Below are positions 13,133 through 15,375 of a stretch of 15,375 nt of DNA, in pieces. The notes under the pieces were generated by a model. It saw only the letters and a program-made list of their open reading frames with translations. It had not been told where the DNA came from and did no database searches. The position numbers were made by a program, and so were the translations under genes. Source of the DNA: CANLBN01 sp050633825 (GTDB taxonomy: Bacteria > Pseudomonadota > Gammaproteobacteria > Pseudomonadales > Cellvibrionaceae); NCBI GenBank assembly GCA_050633825.1, contig JBOEHG010000018.1:1-15375 (forward strand), written 5' to 3'. The first letter of the stretch is position 1, and each line of letters opens with the position of its first letter.

Positions 13133-15247
13133 GTGGCACGTAAAACTCCTATCGCACGTTACCGAAATATCGGTATTGTGGCTCATGTTGATGCGGGTAA
13201 AACCACAACAACCGAGCGAGTGCTGTTTTACACGGGTTTGTCTCATAAGATTGGGGAAGTCCATGATGGTGCAGCCACAATGGACTGGATGGAGCAAGAG
13301 CAAGAGCGAGGTATCACCATTACTTCTGCTGCTACGACTTGTTTTTGGGCTGGGATGCAACAGCAATTTGATCAGCATCGCATCAATATTATTGATACAC
13401 CAGGGCACGTTGACTTCACGATTGAAGTTGAGCGTTCTTTACGTGTGCTCGATGGTGCAGTTGTTGTTTTATGTGGCTCTTCAGGTGTGCAGCCCCAGAC
13501 TGAAACGGTTTGGCGTCAGGCGAATAAGTACGAAGTGCCGCGTATGGTCTTTGTTAACAAAATGGACCGAGCAGGTGCTGACTTCCATATGGTTGTTAGT
13601 CAATTAAAAGAGCGTTTAAACGCAAATCCAGTACCAATGCAGATGACCATTGGTTCTGAAGACGAATTTAAAGGTGTTGTTGATCTGATCAAAATGAAGG
13701 CTATTCTATGGAATGAGTCAGATCAGGGGATGACATTTGAGTACGCAGATATTCCTGAGGATATCCAGGCTCAATGTGAAGAGATGCGTGAATATATGGT
13801 GGAAGCCGCGGCTGAAGCCAATGAAGAGTTAATGGATAAGTACCTCGAAGAGGGCGAGTTAACAGAAGAAGAAATTAAAGCAGGTATTCGCCTTCGGACA
13901 TTGTCTAATGAAATTGTCCCGGTATTCGGTGGATCTGCATTTAAGAATAAAGGTGTTCAAGCAGTTCTGGATGCCGTGATTGAATATTTACCCTCTCCAA
14001 CTGAAGTAAAAGCCATTGAGGGTGTTCTCTTGGATGGGAAGGGGGATGACGACGAAAGTGTAGAAACTCGTGAAGCTGATGATAGCGCGCCATTCTCTGC
14101 CTTAGCATTTAAAATCGCTACCGATCCCTTTGTTGGTACCTTAACATTCTTTCGCGTTTACTCGGGTAAATTGGAAAGTGGTACAGCCGTTTATAATTCT
14201 GTAAAGGGTAAAAAAGAGCGTGTGGGTCGAATGGTGCAAATGCACGCGAACTCTAGAGAAGAAATTAAAGAAGTATTAGCCGGTGATATTGCGGCGGCTA
14301 TTGGTTTAAAAGATGTGACCACTGGCGATACTTTGTGTGCTGAGAATGGAAAGATTATCTTGGAGCGTATGGAGTTTCCTGAGCCAGTTATTTCTGTGGC
14401 GGTTGAGCCAAGAACGCAAAGTGATCAGGAAAAAATGGGTATCGCTTTAGGTAAGTTGGCGCAAGAAGATCCTTCATTCCGTGTTAAAACAGATGAAGAG
14501 ACAGGGCAGACAATTATTTCGGGTATGGGTGAGCTGCATTTAGATATCCTTGTTGACCGTATGCGCCGAGAATTCAGTGTTGAAGCCAATATTGGTAAAC
14601 CCCAAGTCGCTTATCGTGAGCGTATTAACAATATCAGTGAGATTGAAGGTAAGTTTGTACGTCAGTCTGGTGGTCGTGGTCAATATGGGCATGTCTGGAT
14701 TAAATTTGAGCCCGCTGAAGACTCGAATGCTGAAGGTTTGGAATTTGTTAACGAAATTGTCGGTGGTACTGTACCTAAAGAATACATCCCTGCGGTTGAA
14801 AAAGGGATTTCAGAACAAATGCAAAATGGTGTGCTTGCGGGTTACCCTTTGTTGGGTCTGAAAGCAACGTTATATGATGGTTCTTTTCATGATGTAGATT
14901 CCAATGAGATGGCCTTTAAAATTGCGGGCTCTATGGCCACGAAAAAGCTAGCCGATGTTGGTGGTGCAAAATTGCTTGAGCCTATGATGAAAGTCGAAGT
15001 GGTTACGCCTGAAGAAAATATGGGTGATGTTGTTGGTGATCTTAATCGCCGCCGTGGACTCATTCTTGGCATGGAAGAAAATGTTTCGGGTAAAGTGGTT
15101 AATGCTGAAGTACCCTTGGCTGAAATGTTTGGCTACGCAACTGACTTGCGTTCAGCAACTCAAGGCCGTGCCACCTTTACCATGGAGTTTGAAAAATATT
15201 CTGAGGCGCCTACCAAGGTTGCAGAAGAGATTATTGCCAAACATTAA
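13133..15247 (+). CDS. fusA: Elongation factor G
   Basis: The 704-residue product is EF-G, the GTPase that drives ribosome translocation and, with RRF, ribosome recycling. The length matches E. coli. The G domain shows the P-loop AHVDAGKT (17-24), switch I RGITITSAATT, DTPGH (88-92) and NKMD (142-145). Later come the domain II stretch FSALAFKIATDPFVGTLTF, domain III EDPSFRVKTDEETGQTIISGMGELHLDI, and domain IV/V sequences including RQSGGRGQYGHVWIKF and EMFGYATDLRSATQGRA. The start is GTG at 13133, with GGAG at 13120-13123 nine bases upstream. It lies within the str operon, but an intrinsic terminator precedes it, so it may depend on read-through or a separate promoter. Confidence 0.99.
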   Translation: MARKTPIARYRNIGIVAHVDAGKTTTTERVLFYTGLSHKIGEVHDGAATMDWMEQEQERGITITSAATTCFWAGMQQQFDQHRINIIDTPGHVDFTIEVERSLRVLDGAVVVLCGSSGVQPQTETVWRQANKYEVPRMVFVNKMDRAGADFHMVVSQLKERLNANPVPMQMTIGSEDEFKGVVDLIKMKAILWNESDQGMTFEYADIPEDIQAQCEEMREYMVEAAAEANEELMDKYLEEGELTEEEIKAGIRLRTLSNEIVPVFGGSAFKNKGVQAVLDAVIEYLPSPTEVKAIEGVLLDGKGDDDESVETREADDSAPFSALAFKIATDPFVGTLTFFRVYSGKLESGTAVYNSVKGKKERVGRMVQMHANSREEIKEVLAGDIAAAIGLKDVTTGDTLCAENGKIILERMEFPEPVISVAVEPRTQSDQEKMGIALGKLAQEDPSFRVKTDEETGQTIISGMGELHLDILVDRMRREFSVEANIGKPQVAYRERINNISEIEGKFVRQSGGRGQYGHVWIKFEPAEDSNAEGLEFVNEIVGGTVPKEYIPAVEKGISEQMQNGVLAGYPLLGLKATLYDGSFHDVDSNEMAFKIAGSMATKKLADVGGAKLLEPMMKVEVVTPEENMGDVVGDLNRRRGLILGMEENVSGKVVNAEVPLAEMFGYATDLRSATQGRATFTMEFEKYSEAPTKVAEEIIAKH

Positions 15248-15264
15248 TCTTACAAGTAGTAGTG

Positions 15265-15292
15265 TTGGCAAAGTGCTTTACAGTAATTTAAT
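15265..15292 (+). promoter_or_regulatory. Candidate internal promoter for tuf
   Basis: TTGGCA (15265-15270) and TTTAAT (15287-15292), each 5 of 6 to consensus, are spaced by 16 bases in the 105-base fusA-tuf spacer. An alternative pair is TTTACA (15277-15282) and TATTAT (15302-15307) with 19-base spacing. Secondary promoters for tuf are known in E. coli, though inside fusA. AT-rich DNA gives such matches by chance, so this is tentative. Confidence 0.35.
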
Positions 15293-15352
15293 TGAGATAA
15301 ATATTATTTCAAAAAGTTTTTAATTTTAGATACCTTAGTAGGGGATAAAACA

Positions 15353-15375
15353 GTGGCGAAAGAAAAGTTTGAACG
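15353..15375 (+). CDS. tuf: Elongation factor Tu, N-terminal fragment
   Basis: The last 23 bases encode Met-Ala-Lys-Glu-Lys-Phe-Glu and the first two bases of an Arg codon, the canonical EF-Tu N-terminus, starting at GTG 15353. GGGG at 15341-15344 provides a ribosome binding site 8 bases upstream. EF-Tu carries aminoacyl-tRNA to the ribosome. The position right after fusA is the normal place for a tuf gene. The rest lies outside the window, and whether a second copy exists cannot be seen. Confidence 0.92.

Noticed and set aside
1..15375. CRISPR arrays, tRNA or rRNA genes, insertion sequences, prophage or defence genes
   Set aside because: I looked for spaced direct repeats, tRNA-like ends, transposase and nuclease motifs and found none.

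Overview
The window comes from a gammaproteobacterial chromosome, probably a marine, moderately AT-rich lineage. The evidence is the RpoC protein (1407 residues, zinc and catalytic residues at Escherichia coli positions) and the order rpoB-rpoC ... rpsL-rpsG-fusA-tuf. I cannot name the genus; Cellvibrionales-like bacteria are a guess.

Layout. Positions 1-4551 hold the 3' end of rpoB and all of rpoC, closed by a strong intrinsic terminator (4582-4607). Just beyond it is an inverted-repeat intergenic element interrupted by 76 unresolved bases (4649-4724). Positions 4825-6653 carry two convergent genes for exported cell-wall enzymes: an L,D-transpeptidase-type protein with an NTF2-like tail, and an M14 carboxypeptidase resembling MpaA but with a signal peptide. 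A small DoxX-like membrane protein follows on the minus strand (6776-7270). Positions 7579-11776 form a three-gene plus-strand polysaccharide export module: an outer-membrane beta-barrel, a short Wza/GumB-type export protein, and a Wzz/BY-kinase fusion. Positions 11997 to the end are the str operon: rpsL, rpsG, fusA and the first codons of tuf.

How it fits together. The two ends are core transcription and translation operons, which sit next to each other in many gammaproteobacteria. Here about 7.4 kb of envelope genes lies between them. The transpeptidase and carboxypeptidase probably act on peptidoglycan stem peptides in the periplasm. The export module could form an envelope-spanning conduit: the kinase/co-polymerase in the inner membrane, the short export protein in the periplasm, and the beta-barrel as outer-membrane pore. 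No glycosyltransferase, flippase or polymerase is present, so the sugar polymer must be made by genes elsewhere.

Regulation is the most interesting layer. The str operon has a near-consensus sigma-70 promoter whose -35 box sits inside a perfect inverted repeat. Its leader has a 5' hairpin followed by a terminator-like hairpin with a U-tract. The rpsL-rpsG spacer can form alternative folds, and there is a clear intrinsic terminator between rpsG and fusA. I see no CRISPR array, tRNA, rRNA, transposase or phage gene. No wholly novel gene system is evident.
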